Positions 9,693 through 20,930 of a stretch of 64,000 bases of DNA are shown here, piece by piece. This DNA is from Pseudomonas putida. Its GTDB lineage: Bacteria; Pseudomonadota; Gammaproteobacteria; Pseudomonadales; Pseudomonadaceae. Where the stretch lies: the NCBI GenBank assembly GCA_029953615.1, contig CP124529.1, positions 3,596,501 to 3,660,500 on the forward strand, written 5' to 3'. The notes beneath the pieces were generated by a model that did not search any database, was not told the DNA's origin, and saw nothing but the letters and a program-made list of their open reading frames with translations. The translations under genes and the position numbers were made by a program. The stretch's first letter is position 1. Every line of letters starts with the position of its first letter.

Positions 9693-10246
9693 TCAACGAC
9701 ATCAAGAAAGACGCGCAGGAGCGCATGACCAAGTCCCTCGAGGCCCTGGCTCGCAACCTGGCGGCAATCCGCACCGGTCGCGCCCACCCAAGCATCCTGG
9801 ACAGCGTCAAGGTCCCGGCCTGGGGTAGCGAGATGCCGCTGAACCAGGTGGCCGCGATCACCGTCGAAGATGCCCGTACCCTGAAGATCGTCGCCCACGA
9901 CAAGAATCTGAGCGCCGCCATCGAGAAGGCCATCCTTACCTCCGACCTGGGCCTGAACCCGTCCAGCGCCGGTACCACCATCCGTGTGCCGATGCCGGCC
10001 CTGACCGAGGAAACCCGCAAGGGCTACACCAAGCAGGCCAGCGGCGTTGCCGAGGATGCCAAGGTAGCCGTGCGCAACGTGCGCCGTGATGCCCTGGCCG
10101 ACCTGAAGAAGCTGACCAAGGACAAGGAAATCAGCGAAGACGAAGAGCGTCGTGCCGCTGACGAGATCCAGAAACTGACCGACAAGTACGTTGCCGAGGT
10201 CGATGCCGCCTTCAAAGCCAAGGAAAAGGACCTGATGGCCGTCTAA
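9689..10246 (+). CDS. frr: Ribosome recycling factor
   Basis: Acts with EF-G to split post-termination ribosomes from mRNA. The 185-residue product is the standard length and shows the conserved [18 protein letters not shown] segment (about residues 20-37), the VRNVRRDA motif (about 129-136), and a C-terminal coiled coil. The start overlaps the pyrH stop by four bases. uppS starts 15 bases downstream. Confidence 0.98.
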
Positions 10247-10261
10247 GGCCGGGGTTTTTTA

Positions 10262-11018
10262 ATGGAAAAGACCAAGCCAGCGGTGCCGTCCTCGGTGCCG
10301 CGTCATGTCGCGATCATCATGGATGGCAACAACCGCTGGGCGAAAAAACGCCTGCTGCCCGGCGTTGCCGGGCACAAGGCGGGTGTCGACGCCGTTCGCG
10401 CGGTCATTGAAGTCTGTGCCGAGTCCGGGGTCGAGGTGCTGACCCTGTTCGCCTTCTCCAGCGAAAACTGGCAACGCCCCGCCGAAGAGGTGGGGGCGCT
10501 GGATGGAGTTGTTCTTCTCGGCCCTGCGCCGTGAGGCCAAGCGCCTCAACGAGAACAACATCAGCTTGCGTATCATTGGTGATCGTTCGCGTTTCCATCC
10601 GGAGCTGCAGGCCGCCATGCGCGAAGCCGAGGCACTGACCGCCGGCAACAATCGCTTCATCCTGCAGATCGCGGCCAACTACGGTGGCCAGTGGGACATC
10701 GCCCAGGCCGCCCAGCGGCTGGCGCGGGAAGTGCAAGCCGGGCACCTGCGTCCGGAAGACATCACCCCGGGCTTGCTGCAGACCTGCCTGGCAACCGGCG
10801 AGCTGCCGCTGCCGGACCTGTGTATCCGCACCGGTGGCGAGCACCGCATCAGCAACTTCCTGTTGTGGCAGCTGGCCTACGCCGAGCTGTACTTCTCCGA
10901 CCTGTACTGGCCGGACTTCAAACACGAGGCCATGCGCAACGCCCTGGCCGATTTCGCTTCGCGCCAGCGCCGCTTCGGTAAGACCAGCGAGCAGGTCGAG
11001 GCTGGAGCTCGTGCTTAA
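10262..11018 (+). CDS. uppS: Undecaprenyl diphosphate synthase UppS (frameshifted in this sequence)
   Basis: Cis-prenyltransferase adding eight isopentenyl units to farnesyl diphosphate to make the C55 lipid carrier for peptidoglycan and O-antigen. The N-terminal part shows the catalytic motif [13 protein letters not shown] (Asp about 21) and [11 protein letters not shown]. The C-terminal part shows [18 protein letters not shown] and [12 protein letters not shown]. The frame changes at 10501-10502, where one extra G turns the expected GCG-CTG-ATG-GAG into GCG-CTG-G-ATG-GAG. Removing it gives a 251-residue protein, normal for the family. The gene is essential, so the shift is probably a sequence error. 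The stop overlaps the cdsA start by one base. Confidence 0.9.
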
Positions 11019-11833
11019 TGCTTAAACAACGCATCATTACCGCGCTGATCCTGCTGCCGGTCGCGCTGGGTGGCTTTTTCCTGCTCAACGGTGGGGATTT
11101 CGCCCTGTTCATCGGCTTCGTGGTGACCCTCGGCGCCTGGGAGTGGGCGCGCCTGGCCGGGCTGATGGCCCAGCCGCTGCGCATCGCCTATGCCGTGGTC
11201 GTCGCCGGAGCGCTGATGCTGCTGTACATCCTTCCGGAGCTGGCGCCCTGGGTGCTGGGGGCCGCGGTGATCTGGTGGGGGTTGGCCACCTGGCTGGTGC
11301 TTACCTACCCGCGCAGCAGTGAGCTGTGGGCCAGTGCCGCCTGCCGGTTGCTGATCGGCCTGCTGGTATTGCTGCCGGCCTGGCAGGGGCTGGTGCTGCT
11401 CAAGCACTGGCCGCTGGGTAACTGGCTGATCCTGTCGGTCATGGTGCTGGTGTGGGCTGCCGATATTGGCGCGTACTTCTCTGGCCGTGCCTTCGGCAAG
11501 CGCAAGCTGGCGCCACAGGTCAGCCCGGGCAAGAGCTGGGAAGGCGTCTATGGCGGCCTGGCAGTCAGCCTGGTAATTACCCTGGTGGTCGGCATCAGTC
11601 GCGACTGGGGCTTCGGCCAGATCCTGCTGGGTCTGCTGGGTGCCGCACTGGTGGTCATGTCTTCGGTGGTCGGTGACCTGACCGAAAGCATGTTCAAGCG
11701 CCGTACCGGCATCAAGGACAGTAGCAACCTGTTGCCTGGTCACGGTGGGGTGCTCGACCGCATCGACAGCCTGACCGCGGCGATCCCGATTTTCGCCGTG
11801 CTGCTGTGGGCGGCTGAATGGGGTGTGATGTGA
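11018..11833 (+). CDS. cdsA: Phosphatidate cytidylyltransferase CdsA
   Basis: Integral inner-membrane enzyme making CDP-diacylglycerol from phosphatidic acid and CTP, the branch point of phospholipid synthesis. The 271-residue product has about eight hydrophobic segments and the CDP-diglyceride synthetase signature near the C terminus: [13 protein letters not shown] followed by [12 protein letters not shown]. It overlaps uppS by one base at its start and dxr by four bases at its end, so the run is tightly coupled. Confidence 0.96.
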   Translation: MLKQRIITALILLPVALGGFFLLNGGDFALFIGFVVTLGAWEWARLAGLMAQPLRIAYAVVVAGALMLLYILPELAPWVLGAAVIWWGLATWLVLTYPRSSELWASAACRLLIGLLVLLPAWQGLVLLKHWPLGNWLILSVMVLVWAADIGAYFSGRAFGKRKLAPQVSPGKSWEGVYGGLAVSLVITLVVGISRDWGFGQILLGLLGAALVVMSSVVGDLTESMFKRRTGIKDSSNLLPGHGGVLDRIDSLTAAIPIFAVLLWAAEWGVM

Positions 11834-13020
11834 GCCGTCCGCAGCGGATTACCGTGCTGGGGGCCACCGGCTCCATTGGCCTGAGCACGCTGGATGTCAT
11901 CGCGCGCCACCCCGACCGCTACCAGGTTTTTGCCCTGAGTGGCTATTCGCGTATCGACGAATTGCTGGCCCTGTGTGTGCGCCACCGCCCGGCGTTCGCC
12001 GTGGTGCCGGGCGCCGAGGCGGCCATGCGGCTGCGTGAAAGCCTGGTTGCGGCAGGCTGTGCCACCGAAGTGCTGGAAGGCGAGGCCGGGCTGTGCCAGG
12101 TGGCCTCTGCGCCAGAGGTGGATGCGGTGATGGCGGCCATTGTCGGCGCCGCCGGCCTGCGCCCCACCCTGGCGGCGGTCGAGGCGGGCAAGAAAGTGTT
12201 GCTGGCCAACAAGGAGGCGCTGGTCATGTCCGGCGCGCTGTTCATGGACGCGGTGCGGCGCAGTGGCGCCGTGCTGCTGCCGATCGACAGCGAGCACAAC
12301 GCGATCTTCCAGTGCATGCCTGGCGACTACGCGCGCGGCCTGAGCGCCGTCGGCGTGCGCCGGATCCTGCTCACCGCCTCCGGTGGCCCGTTCCGCGAGA
12401 CCCCTGTCGAGGCGCTGCTGGACGTCACCCCGGAGCAGGCCTGCGCACACCCCAACTGGTCCATGGGGCGCAAGATTTCCGTGGATTCGGCCAGCATGAT
12501 GAACAAAGGCCTGGAACTGATCGAGGCCTGCTGGCTGTTCGATGCCGCACCGGCCAAGGTCGAGGTGGTGGTGCACCCACAGAGCGTGATCCACTCCCTG
12601 GTGGACTATGTGGACGGTTCGGTGCTGGCGCAGCTGGGTAACCCGGACATGCGCACGCCCATCGCCAACGCCCTGGCCTGGCCCGAGCGGATCGATTCCG
12701 GGGTGGCCCCGCTGGACCTGTTCGCCATAGCTCGTCTGGATTTCCAGGCGCCCGACGAACAGCGCTTCCCTTGCCTGCGCTTGGCGCGGCAGGCTGCCGA
12801 AGCCGGCAACAGCGCACCGGCCGTGCTCAATGCGGCCAACGAGGTTGCAGTCGAGGCATTTCTCCAGCGGCGTATCCGCTTTCCGGAGATCGCGGGTATG
12901 ATCGAACAGGTGCTCGATCAGGAGCCCGTCGTACCGCTGCCGTCGCTGGACGCGGTGTTCGCCGCCGACCAGCGTGCCCGGGAGCTTTCCCGTGAGTGGC
13001 TGAGGCGTCACGGTCGCTGA
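11830..13020 (+). CDS. dxr: 1-deoxy-D-xylulose 5-phosphate reductoisomerase
   Basis: First committed step of the MEP isoprenoid pathway: rearranges and reduces DXP to MEP with NADPH and a divalent metal. The 396-residue product shows the NADPH-binding [14 protein letters not shown] at the N terminus, [12 protein letters not shown], the metal and substrate site [21 protein letters not shown] and [23 protein letters not shown] prefer the GTG at 11830, which overlaps the cdsA stop by four bases and gives [11 protein letters not shown]; an in-frame ATG at 11818 would add four residues. Also called ispC. ispD and ispF of the same pathway are elsewhere in this window. Confidence 0.96.
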   Translation: MSRPQRITVLGATGSIGLSTLDVIARHPDRYQVFALSGYSRIDELLALCVRHRPAFAVVPGAEAAMRLRESLVAAGCATEVLEGEAGLCQVASAPEVDAVMAAIVGAAGLRPTLAAVEAGKKVLLANKEALVMSGALFMDAVRRSGAVLLPIDSEHNAIFQCMPGDYARGLSAVGVRRILLTASGGPFRETPVEALLDVTPEQACAHPNWSMGRKISVDSASMMNKGLELIEACWLFDAAPAKVEVVVHPQSVIHSLVDYVDGSVLAQLGNPDMRTPIANALAWPERIDSGVAPLDLFAIARLDFQAPDEQRFPCLRLARQAAEAGNSAPAVLNAANEVAVEAFLQRRIRFPEIAGMIEQVLDQEPVVPLPSLDAVFAADQRARELSREWLRRHGR

Positions 13021-13090
13021 TGCAGGCCCGCCACGGTTCACGAGGGGCTGGGCATGATGCCAGCCCGCTGAACATCATTCGGAGATGGAT

Positions 13091-14443
13091 ATGACAGCGC
13101 TCTACATGATTATCGGCACCCTCGTAGCCCTGGGCGTGCTGGTCACTTTCCATGAGTTCGGCCACTTCTGGGTGGCACGCCGCTGTGGTGTCAAGGTGCT
13201 GCGCTTCTCGGTGGGCTTCGGCACGCCGCTGCTGCGCTGGCATGACCGCCATGGCACCGAGTTCGTGATTGCGGCGATCCCGCTGGGTGGCTACGTCAAG
13301 ATGCTCGACGAGCGCGAAGGCGAGGTGCCGCCGGCGCTTGTCGAGCAATCGTTCAACCGCAAGTCCGTGCGCCAGCGCATCGCGATCGTCGCGGCGGGCC
13401 CGGTTGCCAACTTCCTGCTGGCCATCCTGTTCTTCTGGGTGCTGGCGATGCTGGGGACCCAGCAGGTCCGCCCGGTGATCGGTGCGGTCGAGGCTGGCAG
13501 CCTGGCAGCATCGGCGGGCCTGACCGCAGGTCAGGAAATCGTCTCCATTGACGGCAAGCCGACCAATGGTTGGTCTGCAGTCAACCTGCAGCTGGTTCGC
13601 CGGCTGGGCGAAAGCGGCACCTTGCAGGTTGGCGTGCGTGAAGAAGGCGCCAGCGCCGAGCGCCAACTGCAAGTGAAACTGGACAGCTGGCTCAAGGGCG
13701 CTGACGAGCCGGACCCGATCCAGTCCCTGGGGCTGCAGCCTTGGCGCCCGGCGATCGTGCCGGTGTTGGCCGAGATCGATCCGAAGGGCCCGGCTGCCGC
13801 CGCGGGCCTGAAAACCGGTGACAAGCTGCTGGCCCTCGATGGCGTGGCAGTGAGCGAATGGCAGCAGGTGGTCGATGCCGTGCGGGCCCGCCCGCAAGCG
13901 AAGGTTGTGGTGCGTGTCGAGCGCGATGGTGCTGCGCTGGACGTCCCGGTCACCCTGGCGCGCAAGGGCGAGGGCAAGGCGGCCGGCGGCTATCTGGGGG
14001 CCGGAGTAAAAGGTGGCGAATGGCCTGCCAGCATGCTCCGCGAAGTCAGCTACGGCCCGCTGGATGCGGTAGGTGAGGGCCTGTCACGCACCTGGAACAT
14101 GAGCGTCCTGACCCTTGAATCGCTGAAGAAAATGCTGTTCGGGGAGCTCTCGGTAAAAAACTTGAGCGGACCGATAACCATTGCTAAAGTGGCGGGCGCT
14201 TCAGCCCAGTCCGGCGTGGGGGATTTCCTGAATTTCCTGGCCTACCTGAGCATAAGCCTGGGGGTTCTTAACCTGCTGCCCATCCCGGTTCTGGATGGGG
14301 GGCATTTGCTGTTTTACCTGGTCGAGTGGGCGCGCGGTCGTCCGCTGTCGGATCGGGTGCAAGGTTGGGGGGTCCAGATCGGTATCAGTTTGGTCATAGG
14401 GGTGATGTTGCTCGCCCTGATCAACGATCTGGGTCGACTATAA
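13091..14443 (+). CDS. rseP: RIP metalloprotease RseP (site-2 protease)
   Basis: Inner-membrane zinc protease that makes the second cut in the anti-sigma factor (MucA/RseA), releasing the envelope-stress sigma factor AlgU/RpoE; it also clears signal-peptide remnants. The 450-residue product has the HExxH motif in the first membrane helix (HEFGH, residues 21-25), two PDZ domains (about 115-290) and the third zinc-ligand motif VLDGGHLLFY in a late helix. The ATG at 13091 is chosen over the ATG six bases earlier because of spacing to GGAG. It lies directly before bamA, matching its role in outer-membrane stress. Confidence 0.95.
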   Translation: MTALYMIIGTLVALGVLVTFHEFGHFWVARRCGVKVLRFSVGFGTPLLRWHDRHGTEFVIAAIPLGGYVKMLDEREGEVPPALVEQSFNRKSVRQRIAIVAAGPVANFLLAILFFWVLAMLGTQQVRPVIGAVEAGSLAASAGLTAGQEIVSIDGKPTNGWSAVNLQLVRRLGESGTLQVGVREEGASAERQLQVKLDSWLKGADEPDPIQSLGLQPWRPAIVPVLAEIDPKGPAAAAGLKTGDKLLALDGVAVSEWQQVVDAVRARPQAKVVVRVERDGAALDVPVTLARKGEGKAAGGYLGAGVKGGEWPASMLREVSYGPLDAVGEGLSRTWNMSVLTLESLKKMLFGELSVKNLSGPITIAKVAGASAQSGVGDFLNFLAYLSISLGVLNLLPIPVLDGGHLLFYLVEWARGRPLSDRVQGWGVQIGISLVIGVMLLALINDLGRL

Positions 14444-14517
14444 AGCTTCGCTCAATTGCGAAACCTGCCGTCTTGTCGCGGCGGGCTGTTTATTGCCAGT
14501 TGGAATAAAAGGACTTC

Positions 14518-16867
14518 ATGAAACGTCTGCTGCTAACTGCGGTCATGTCCGCACTGATGATCGCTGAAGTTCACGCCGAGTCCTTCACCATCTCCGATAT
14601 CCGCGTCAACGGCCTGCAGCGGGTTTCCGCCGGCAGTGTCTTCGGTGCCTTGCCGCTGAACGTCGGCGACCAGGCCGATGACCGCCGACTGGTGGAGTCG
14701 ACCCGTTCCCTGTTCAAGACCGGCTTCTTCCAGGACATCCAGCTGAACCGCGATGGCAATGTCCTGATCATCAACGTGGTCGAGCGCCCGTCGGTGTCGA
14801 GCATCGAGATCGAAGGCAACAAGGCCATCAGCACCGAAGACCTGATGAAGGGCCTGAAGCAATCGGGCCTGGCCGAAGGCGAGATCTTCCAGCGTGCCAC
14901 CCTCGAAGGTGTGCGTAACGAACTGCAGCGCCAGTACGTGGCCCAGGGCCGCTACTCGGCCGAGGTCGACGCCGAGGTGGTGCCGCAGCCGCGCAACCGC
15001 GTGGCGCTGAAGATCAAGATCAACGAAGGCACCGTCGCCGCCATCCAGCACATCAACATCGTTGGCAACAACGTGTTCGACGACGAGACCCTGGCGCAGT
15101 TGTTCGAGCTGAAAACCACCAACTGGCTGTCGTTCTTCAAGAACGACGACAAGTACGCCCGCGAAAAGCTCTCCGGTGACCTGGAGCGCCTGCGTTCCTA
15201 CTACCTGGACCGCGGCTACATCAATATGGATATCGCTTCTACCCAGGTGTCCATCACGCCGGACAAGAAGCACGTCTACATCACCGTCAACATCAACGAA
15301 GGCGAGAAGTACACCGTTCGCGACGTGAAGCTGTCCGGTGACCTGAAGGTGCCGGAAGACCAGGTCAAGTCGCTGCTGCTGGTGCAGCCGGGCCAGGTGT
15401 TCTCGCGCAAGGTGATGACCAGCACGTCCGATCTGATCACCCGTCGTCTGGGTAACGAAGGCTACACCTTCGCCAACGTCAACGGCGTGCCGCAGCCGAA
15501 CGATGAAGACCACACTGTCGATATCATGTTCGTGGTCGACCCGGGCAAGCGTGCCTACGTCAACCGCATCAACTACCGCGGCAACACCAAGACCGAAGAC
15601 GAAGTGTTGCGTCGCGAAATGCGCCAGATGGAAGGCGGCTGGGCCTCGACCTACCTGATCGACCAGTCCAAGACCCGTCTGGAACGCCTGGGCTTCTTCA
15701 AGGAAGTCAACGTCGAGACCCCGCCGGTGCCGGGCACCGACGACCAGGTCGACGTCAACTACAGCGTCGAAGAACAGGCCTCCGGCTCGATCACCGCCAG
15801 CGTCGGTTTCGCCCAGAGCGCCGGCCTGATCCTCGGTGGTTCGATCAGCCAGAGCAACTTCCTCGGTACCGGTAACAAGGTGTCCATCGGCCTGACCCGT
15901 TCGGAATACCAGACCCGCTACAACTTCGGCTTCGTTGACCCCTACTTCACTGCCGATGGCGTGAGCCTGGGCTACAACGCCTTCTACCGCAGCACCGACT
16001 ACCGACGACCTCGATGTCGACGTGGCCAGCTACGCAGTGGACAGCTACGGTGCCGGTGTCAGCCTGGGCTACCCGATCAGCGAGACCTCGCGCCTGACCT
16101 ACGGCCTGAGCGTACAGCAGGACAAGATCAAGACCGGCAAGTACACCGTTGACGAAATTTTCGATTTCCTCGAAGAGGAAGGCGACAACTTCCTGAACTT
16201 CAAGGCCTCGATCGGCTGGTCGGAATCGACCCTGAACAAGGGTGTGCTGGCGACCCGTGGTCACTCCCAGAGCCTGACTCTGGAATCGACTGTTCCAGGC
16301 AGCGACCTGTCGTTCTACAAGCTCGACTACCGCGGCCAGTTGTTCAAGCCGATCAGCAGCAACTACACCCTGCGCCTGCACACCGAGCTGGGCTATGGTG
16401 ATGGCTACGGCGGCACCTCGGGCCTGCCGTTCTACGAGAACTACTTCGCGGGTGGCTTCAACTCGGTCCGTGGCTTCAAGGACAGCAGCCTGGGCCCACG
16501 CAGTACCCCGAGCGACGGTACTCGACCAGGCACTCTGCGCGACCCGGACCAGGATCCGCTGCCGTTCGGTGGCAACGTGCTGGTTCAGGGCGGTGTCGAG
16601 CTGCTGTTCCCGCTGCCGTTCGTCAAGGACCAGCGTTCGCTGCGCACCTCCGTGTTCTGGGACGTGGGTAACGTGTTCGATACCAATTGCGGCAACCAGC
16701 CTGATTGCGAGAAGGTCGGTTTCTCGGGCATGGCCAGTTCGGTCGGCCTGGGCGTGACCTGGATCACCGCACTGGGCCCGCTGAGCTTCAGCCTGGCAAT
16801 GCCGGTCAAGAAGCCGGACGATGCCGACACCCAGGTGTTCCAATTCTCTCTGGGCCAGACCTTCTGA
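14518..16867 (+). CDS. bamA: Outer-membrane assembly factor BamA (frameshifted in this sequence)
   Basis: Central subunit of the BAM complex that folds beta-barrel proteins into the outer membrane. A signal peptide ends at VHA-ES (about residue 20); five POTRA domains follow to about residue 420, then the Omp85 barrel ending with an aromatic C-terminal residue (FSLGQTF). The frame changes at 16002-16003: one extra C turns TAC-GAC-GAC into TAC-C-GAC-GAC, after which the reading continues as DLDVDVASYAVDSYG in another frame. Removing it gives about 782 residues, normal for Pseudomonas BamA. The gene is essential, so an error in the sequence is likely. skp follows after 44 bases. Confidence 0.92.
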
Positions 16868-16911
16868 GGTCGGCCCTCGCTTAATGACAACGGTTTATCC
16901 AGGAGTTCATC

Positions 16912-17415
16912 GTGCGTAAGTTGACCCAACTGGCCGTAGTGGCCGCGGCGCTGGTCGCCACCCCGGCTTTCGCCGAAATGAAGGTTGCCGTCCTGAACTA
17001 TCAGATGGCCTTGCTGGAATCGGATGCCGCCAAGAAGTACGCGGTAGATGCCGAGAAGAAGTTCGGCCCGCAGCTGACCAAGCTGAAAAGCCTGGAAAGC
17101 AGCGCCAAGGGCATTCAGGACCGTCTGATCAAGGGCGGCGACAAGATGCAGCAGCAGGAGCGTGAGCGCCTGGAGCTCGAGTTCAAGCAGAAGGCCCGTG
17201 ACTTCCAGTTCCAGTCCAAGGAACTGAACGAAGCCAAGGCGGTTGCCGACCGCGACATGCTCAAGCAGCTGAAGCCGAAGCTGGATGGCGCTGTAGAGGA
17301 AGTGATCAAGAAGGGCGGTTACGACCTGGTCCTTGAGCGTGGCGCGGTTATCGATGTCAAACCTCAGTACGACATCACCCGCCAGGTCATCGAGCGCATG
17401 AACCAAGCCCGTTGA
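16912..17415 (+). CDS. skp: Periplasmic chaperone Skp (OmpH family)
   Basis: Trimeric periplasmic holdase that carries unfolded outer-membrane proteins to the BAM complex. The 167-residue product has a signal peptide ([21 protein letters not shown]) cleaved before [10 protein letters not shown], then a long charged coiled coil rich in Lys, Glu and Gln (about residues 55-125), typical of the tentacle helices. The start is GTG, preceded by AGGAG. lpxD follows after a single base. Its place between bamA and lpxD is conserved across gammaproteobacteria. Confidence 0.93.
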   Translation: MRKLTQLAVVAAALVATPAFAEMKVAVLNYQMALLESDAAKKYAVDAEKKFGPQLTKLKSLESSAKGIQDRLIKGGDKMQQQERERLELEFKQKARDFQFQSKELNEAKAVADRDMLKQLKPKLDGAVEEVIKKGGYDLVLERGAVIDVKPQYDITRQVIERMNQAR

Positions 17416-17416
17416 T

Positions 17417-18472
17417 ATGACCGTGACCATGACGCTAGGCCAGTTGGCCGAGGCCCTCGGCGCCACCCTCAAGGGGCCCGAGGCGCTGCAGATTACCGGG
17501 CTGGCCACCTTGCAGGAGGCTGGCCCCGGTCAGTTGAGTTTCCTCGCCAACCCGCAGTACCGCAAATTCCTGGATAACAGCCAGGCGGCGGCGGTGCTGC
17601 TGAAGGCGGCGGACGCCGAAGGCTTTGCCGGCAATGCACTGATCGTCGCCGATCCCTACCTGGCCTACGCGCGCATTTCCCATCTGTTCGATCCCAAACC
17701 CAAGGCTGTGGCGGGTATTCATCCCAGCGCCGTGGTAGCCGAGGACGCGCAGGTGGATGCCAGTGCCAGCATCGGGCCGTTTGCGGTCATCGAAAGCGGT
17801 GCGCGCATCGCGGCCAATGTCAGCGTAGGTGCGCACTGCGTGGTCGGTGCCCGGTGCGTGATCGGTGAGGGCGGCTGGCTGGCTCCTCGGGTCACGCTGT
17901 ACCATGATGTGACCATCGGCAAGCGTGTGGTCATCCAGTCGGGTGCGGTGATCGGCGGTGAGGGCTTCGGCTTTGCCAACGAGAAGGGCGTATGGCGCAA
18001 GATCGCCCAGATCGGTGGCGTGACCATCGGCGACGACGTTGAAATCGGTGTCAACACCGCGGTCGATCGCGGTGCGCTGTCGGACACGCGGATTGCTGAC
18101 GGGGTCAAGCTCGACAACCAGATCCAGATCGCCCACAACGTGCAGATCGGTGAGCACACAGCCATGGCCGCCTGTGTCGGGATTTCCGGCAGCACGCGCA
18201 TCGGCAAGCATTGCACCATCGCCGGCGGTGTCGGCATGGTTGGTCATATCGATGTCTGTGATAACGTTTTCGTGTCCGGGATGACCATGGTGACCCGTTC
18301 GATCACCGAACCGGGTGCCTACTCTTCCGGCACTGCCATGCAGCCACTGGCTGAATGGCGCAAGAGCGCCGCGCGTATCCGCCACCTGGACGACATGGCC
18401 AAGCGTCTCCAGCAGCTGGAAAAACGCGTCGATACCGTGACCTCAGGTGGCCAGCCGACATCAGAAGGCTGA
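17417..18472 (+). CDS. lpxD: UDP-3-O-(3-hydroxyacyl)glucosamine N-acyltransferase LpxD
   Basis: Third step of lipid A synthesis: transfers a 3-hydroxyacyl chain from acyl carrier protein to the 2-amino group of UDP-3-O-acylglucosamine. The 351-residue product has an N-terminal uridine-binding domain (about 1-100), then many hexapeptide repeats forming a left-handed beta helix (about 100-310), and a helical C terminus. The catalytic His lies in the repeat region ([15 protein letters not shown]). It forms part of a lipid A cluster with fabZ, lpxA and lpxB. Confidence 0.96.
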   Translation: MTVTMTLGQLAEALGATLKGPEALQITGLATLQEAGPGQLSFLANPQYRKFLDNSQAAAVLLKAADAEGFAGNALIVADPYLAYARISHLFDPKPKAVAGIHPSAVVAEDAQVDASASIGPFAVIESGARIAANVSVGAHCVVGARCVIGEGGWLAPRVTLYHDVTIGKRVVIQSGAVIGGEGFGFANEKGVWRKIAQIGGVTIGDDVEIGVNTAVDRGALSDTRIADGVKLDNQIQIAHNVQIGEHTAMAACVGISGSTRIGKHCTIAGGVGMVGHIDVCDNVFVSGMTMVTRSITEPGAYSSGTAMQPLAEWRKSAARIRHLDDMAKRLQQLEKRVDTVTSGGQPTSEG

Positions 18473-18586
18473 TACCATTCCCTGAGCAAGAGTGAACAGT
18501 CGCTAGCTGGCTCCTCTTTGGACTGCAAAAGGAGCGTGTGGTCAGCACCTGCGCTCCCTATTCTTATTACAGGCTTCCCCCCCGAA

Positions 18587-19027
18587 ATGATGGACATCAA
18601 CGAGATTCGCGAATACCTGCCTCACCGTTACCCGTTCTTGCTGGTGGACCGTGTGACGGATCTGGACTACGAGGCCCAGAGCATTCGTGCCTACAAGAAT
18701 GTCAGCATCAACGAGCCGTTCTTCAACGGCCATTTCCCGGCGCACCCGATCATGCCGGGCGTTCTGATCATCGAAGCCATGGCCCAGGCCGCCGGTATCC
18801 TCGGTTTCAAGATGCTTGACGCCAAGCCGGCCGATGGCACCCTGTACTACTTCGTTGGCTCCGACAAGCTGCGTTTCCGTCAGCCGGTACTGCCGGGTGA
18901 CCAGCTGGTGCTGGAAGCCAAGTTCCTCAGCCGCAAGAGCATGATCTGGAAATTCGAATGCCGCGCCCTGGTCGACGGCAAGCCGGTTTGCTCGGCAGAA
19001 ATCACCTGTGCGGAACGCTCCCTATGA
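18587..19027 (+). CDS. fabZ: 3-hydroxyacyl-[acyl-carrier-protein] dehydratase FabZ
   Basis: Dehydrates 3-hydroxyacyl-ACP in fatty acid elongation, competing with lipid A synthesis for the same substrate. The 146-residue product starts [21 protein letters not shown] and carries the hot-dog-fold active site: His about 49 in [14 protein letters not shown] and Glu about 63 in IIEAMAQ. The ATG at 18587 fits the family length; an upstream extension is not supported. A 114-base gap separates it from lpxD. The stop overlaps the lpxA start by four bases. Confidence 0.97.
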   Translation: MMDINEIREYLPHRYPFLLVDRVTDLDYEAQSIRAYKNVSINEPFFNGHFPAHPIMPGVLIIEAMAQAAGILGFKMLDAKPADGTLYYFVGSDKLRFRQPVLPGDQLVLEAKFLSRKSMIWKFECRALVDGKPVCSAEITCAERSL

Positions 19028-19800
19028 ATTCGATTGATCCTCGGGCCATTATCGACCCGTCGGCCAAGCTGGCCGATGGTGTCGAGGTCGGCCCCTGGTC
19101 GATCGTTGGCCCCGATGTGGAAATCGGGGAGGGCACCGTTATCGGCCCGCATGTTGTGCTCAAAGGGCCGACCCGCATCGGCAGGCACAACCGTATCTTT
19201 CAGTTTTCCTCGATCGGCGAAGATACCCCGGACCTCAAGTACAAGGGTGAACCGACTCGCCTGGTGATCGGTGACCACAATGTGATCCGCGAAGGGGTGA
19301 CCATCCACCGCGGCACCGTTCAGGACCGCGCGGAAACCACCGTGGGCGATCACAACCTGATCATGGCCTATGCCCACATCGGCCACGACAGCGTCATCGG
19401 CAACCACTGCATCCTGGTCAACAACACGGCCCTGGCCGGCCATGTGCATGTGGGCGACTGGGCGATCCTGTCCGGCTACACCCTGGTGCACCAATACTGC
19501 CATATCGGTGCCCACGCGTTTTCCGGCATGGGCACGGCGATCGGCAAGGACGTCCCGGCCTTCGTCACCGTGTTCGGTAGCCCGGCCGAAGCCCGCAGCA
19601 TGAACTTCGAAGGCATGCGCCGCCGGGGTTTCAGCGATGAGGTGATCCACGTGCTGCGTCGTTGCTACAAGATCGTCTATCGCCAGGGCCTGACCGTCGA
19701 AGACGCGCTCAAGGAGCTGGACGAACTGGCCGCCAAGCACCCCGAGGTCGATCTGTTCCGTCAGTCGATCGTGAATTCTGCCCGCGGCATCACCCGCTGA
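19024..19800 (+). CDS. lpxA: UDP-N-acetylglucosamine O-acyltransferase LpxA
   Basis: First step of lipid A synthesis: moves a 3-hydroxyacyl chain from ACP to the 3-OH of UDP-GlcNAc. The 258-residue product consists of hexapeptide repeats (left-handed beta helix, about residues 1-190) with the catalytic His in the [13 protein letters not shown] segment, then a helical C-terminal domain. The N terminus [23 protein letters not shown] is typical. It is coupled to fabZ by an ATGA overlap and lies one base before lpxB. Confidence 0.97.
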   Translation: MNSIDPRAIIDPSAKLADGVEVGPWSIVGPDVEIGEGTVIGPHVVLKGPTRIGRHNRIFQFSSIGEDTPDLKYKGEPTRLVIGDHNVIREGVTIHRGTVQDRAETTVGDHNLIMAYAHIGHDSVIGNHCILVNNTALAGHVHVGDWAILSGYTLVHQYCHIGAHAFSGMGTAIGKDVPAFVTVFGSPAEARSMNFEGMRRRGFSDEVIHVLRRCYKIVYRQGLTVEDALKELDELAAKHPEVDLFRQSIVNSARGITR

Positions 19801-19801
19801 C

Positions 19802-20929
19802 ATGGCCCGGCTTTGCGTAGCCTTGGTCGCAGGTGAGGCCAGCGGCGACATTCTCGGTTCAGGTTTGATGCGTGCCATCAAGGCACGCCACCCCGACGTA
19901 CGGTTCATCGGCGTTGGCGGCCCGCTGATGGAAGCCGAAGGCCTGCAATCCTATTTCCCCATGGAGCGCCTGGCCGTCATGGGCCTGGTCGAAGTGCTGG
20001 GGCGCCTTCGCGAATTGCTCAAGCGCCGCAAGCTGCTGATCGAGACCCTGATCGGCGAACAGCCCGATGTGTTCATCGGCATCGATGCCCCCGACTTCAC
20101 CCTCAACATCGAACTGAAACTGCGTCAGGCCGGGATCAAGACCGTGCACTACGTCAGCCCGTCGGTCTGGGCCTGGCGGCAGAAGCGGGTACTGAAGATT
20201 CGCGAAGGCTGCGACCTGATGCTGACGCTGTTGCCATTCGAGGCGCGCTTCTATGAAGAGCAGGGCGTGCCTGTGCGTTTTGTCGGTCACCCGTTGGCCG
20301 ATACCATCCCGCTCGAAGCCGACCGCCCGGCGGCACGTGTCGCGCTGGGCCTGGGCGAAGGGCCGGTAGTTGCGTTGATGCCAGGCAGCCGGGGCGGCGA
20401 AGTAGGGCGCCTGGGGGCCCTGTTCCTGGATGCTGCCGAACGGCTCCGCCAGCAGGTCCCGGGTGTGCATTTCGTACTGCCGTGTGCCAATGCCGCGCGG
20501 CGCGCCCAGATCGAGCAGATGCTCGAAGGCCGCGACTTGCCGCTGACCCTGCTCGATGGCCAGTCGCACCAGGCCCTGGCGGCCTGTGACGCGGTGCTGA
20601 TCGCCTCGGGTACCGCCACCCTCGAAGCGTTGCTGTACAAGCGGCCGATGGTTGTGGCTTATCGCCTGGCGCCGCTGACCTACTGGATCCTCAAGCGCCT
20701 GGTCAAGAGCCCCTACGTGTCATTGCCGAACCTGCTGGCCCAGCGCGTGCTGGTACCCGAGCTGCTGCAGGACGAGGCCACTAGCGAAGCCTTGGCCAAT
20801 ACCTTGGCGCCGCTGGTAGCCGATGGCAGCCAGCAGACCGAGCGTTTCGACGAAATTCACCGCACCTTGCGCCGTGACGCCTCCAACCAGGCGGCCGAGG
20901 CGATACTGGCCTTGCTCAAGGACCGCTGA
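19802..20929 (+). CDS. lpxB: Lipid-A-disaccharide synthase LpxB
   Basis: Glycosyltransferase (GT19) joining UDP-2,3-diacylglucosamine and lipid X to form the lipid A disaccharide at the inner face of the inner membrane. The 375-residue product starts with [18 protein letters not shown], has [14 protein letters not shown] in the middle and the nucleotide-binding [11 protein letters not shown] and [21 protein letters not shown] segments. One base separates it from both lpxA and rnhB, so all are likely on one transcript. Confidence 0.97.
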   Translation: MARLCVALVAGEASGDILGSGLMRAIKARHPDVRFIGVGGPLMEAEGLQSYFPMERLAVMGLVEVLGRLRELLKRRKLLIETLIGEQPDVFIGIDAPDFTLNIELKLRQAGIKTVHYVSPSVWAWRQKRVLKIREGCDLMLTLLPFEARFYEEQGVPVRFVGHPLADTIPLEADRPAARVALGLGEGPVVALMPGSRGGEVGRLGALFLDAAERLRQQVPGVHFVLPCANAARRAQIEQMLEGRDLPLTLLDGQSHQALAACDAVLIASGTATLEALLYKRPMVVAYRLAPLTYWILKRLVKSPYVSLPNLLAQRVLVPELLQDEATSEALANTLAPLVADGSQQTERFDEIHRTLRRDASNQAAEAILALLKDR

Positions 20930-20930
20930 C

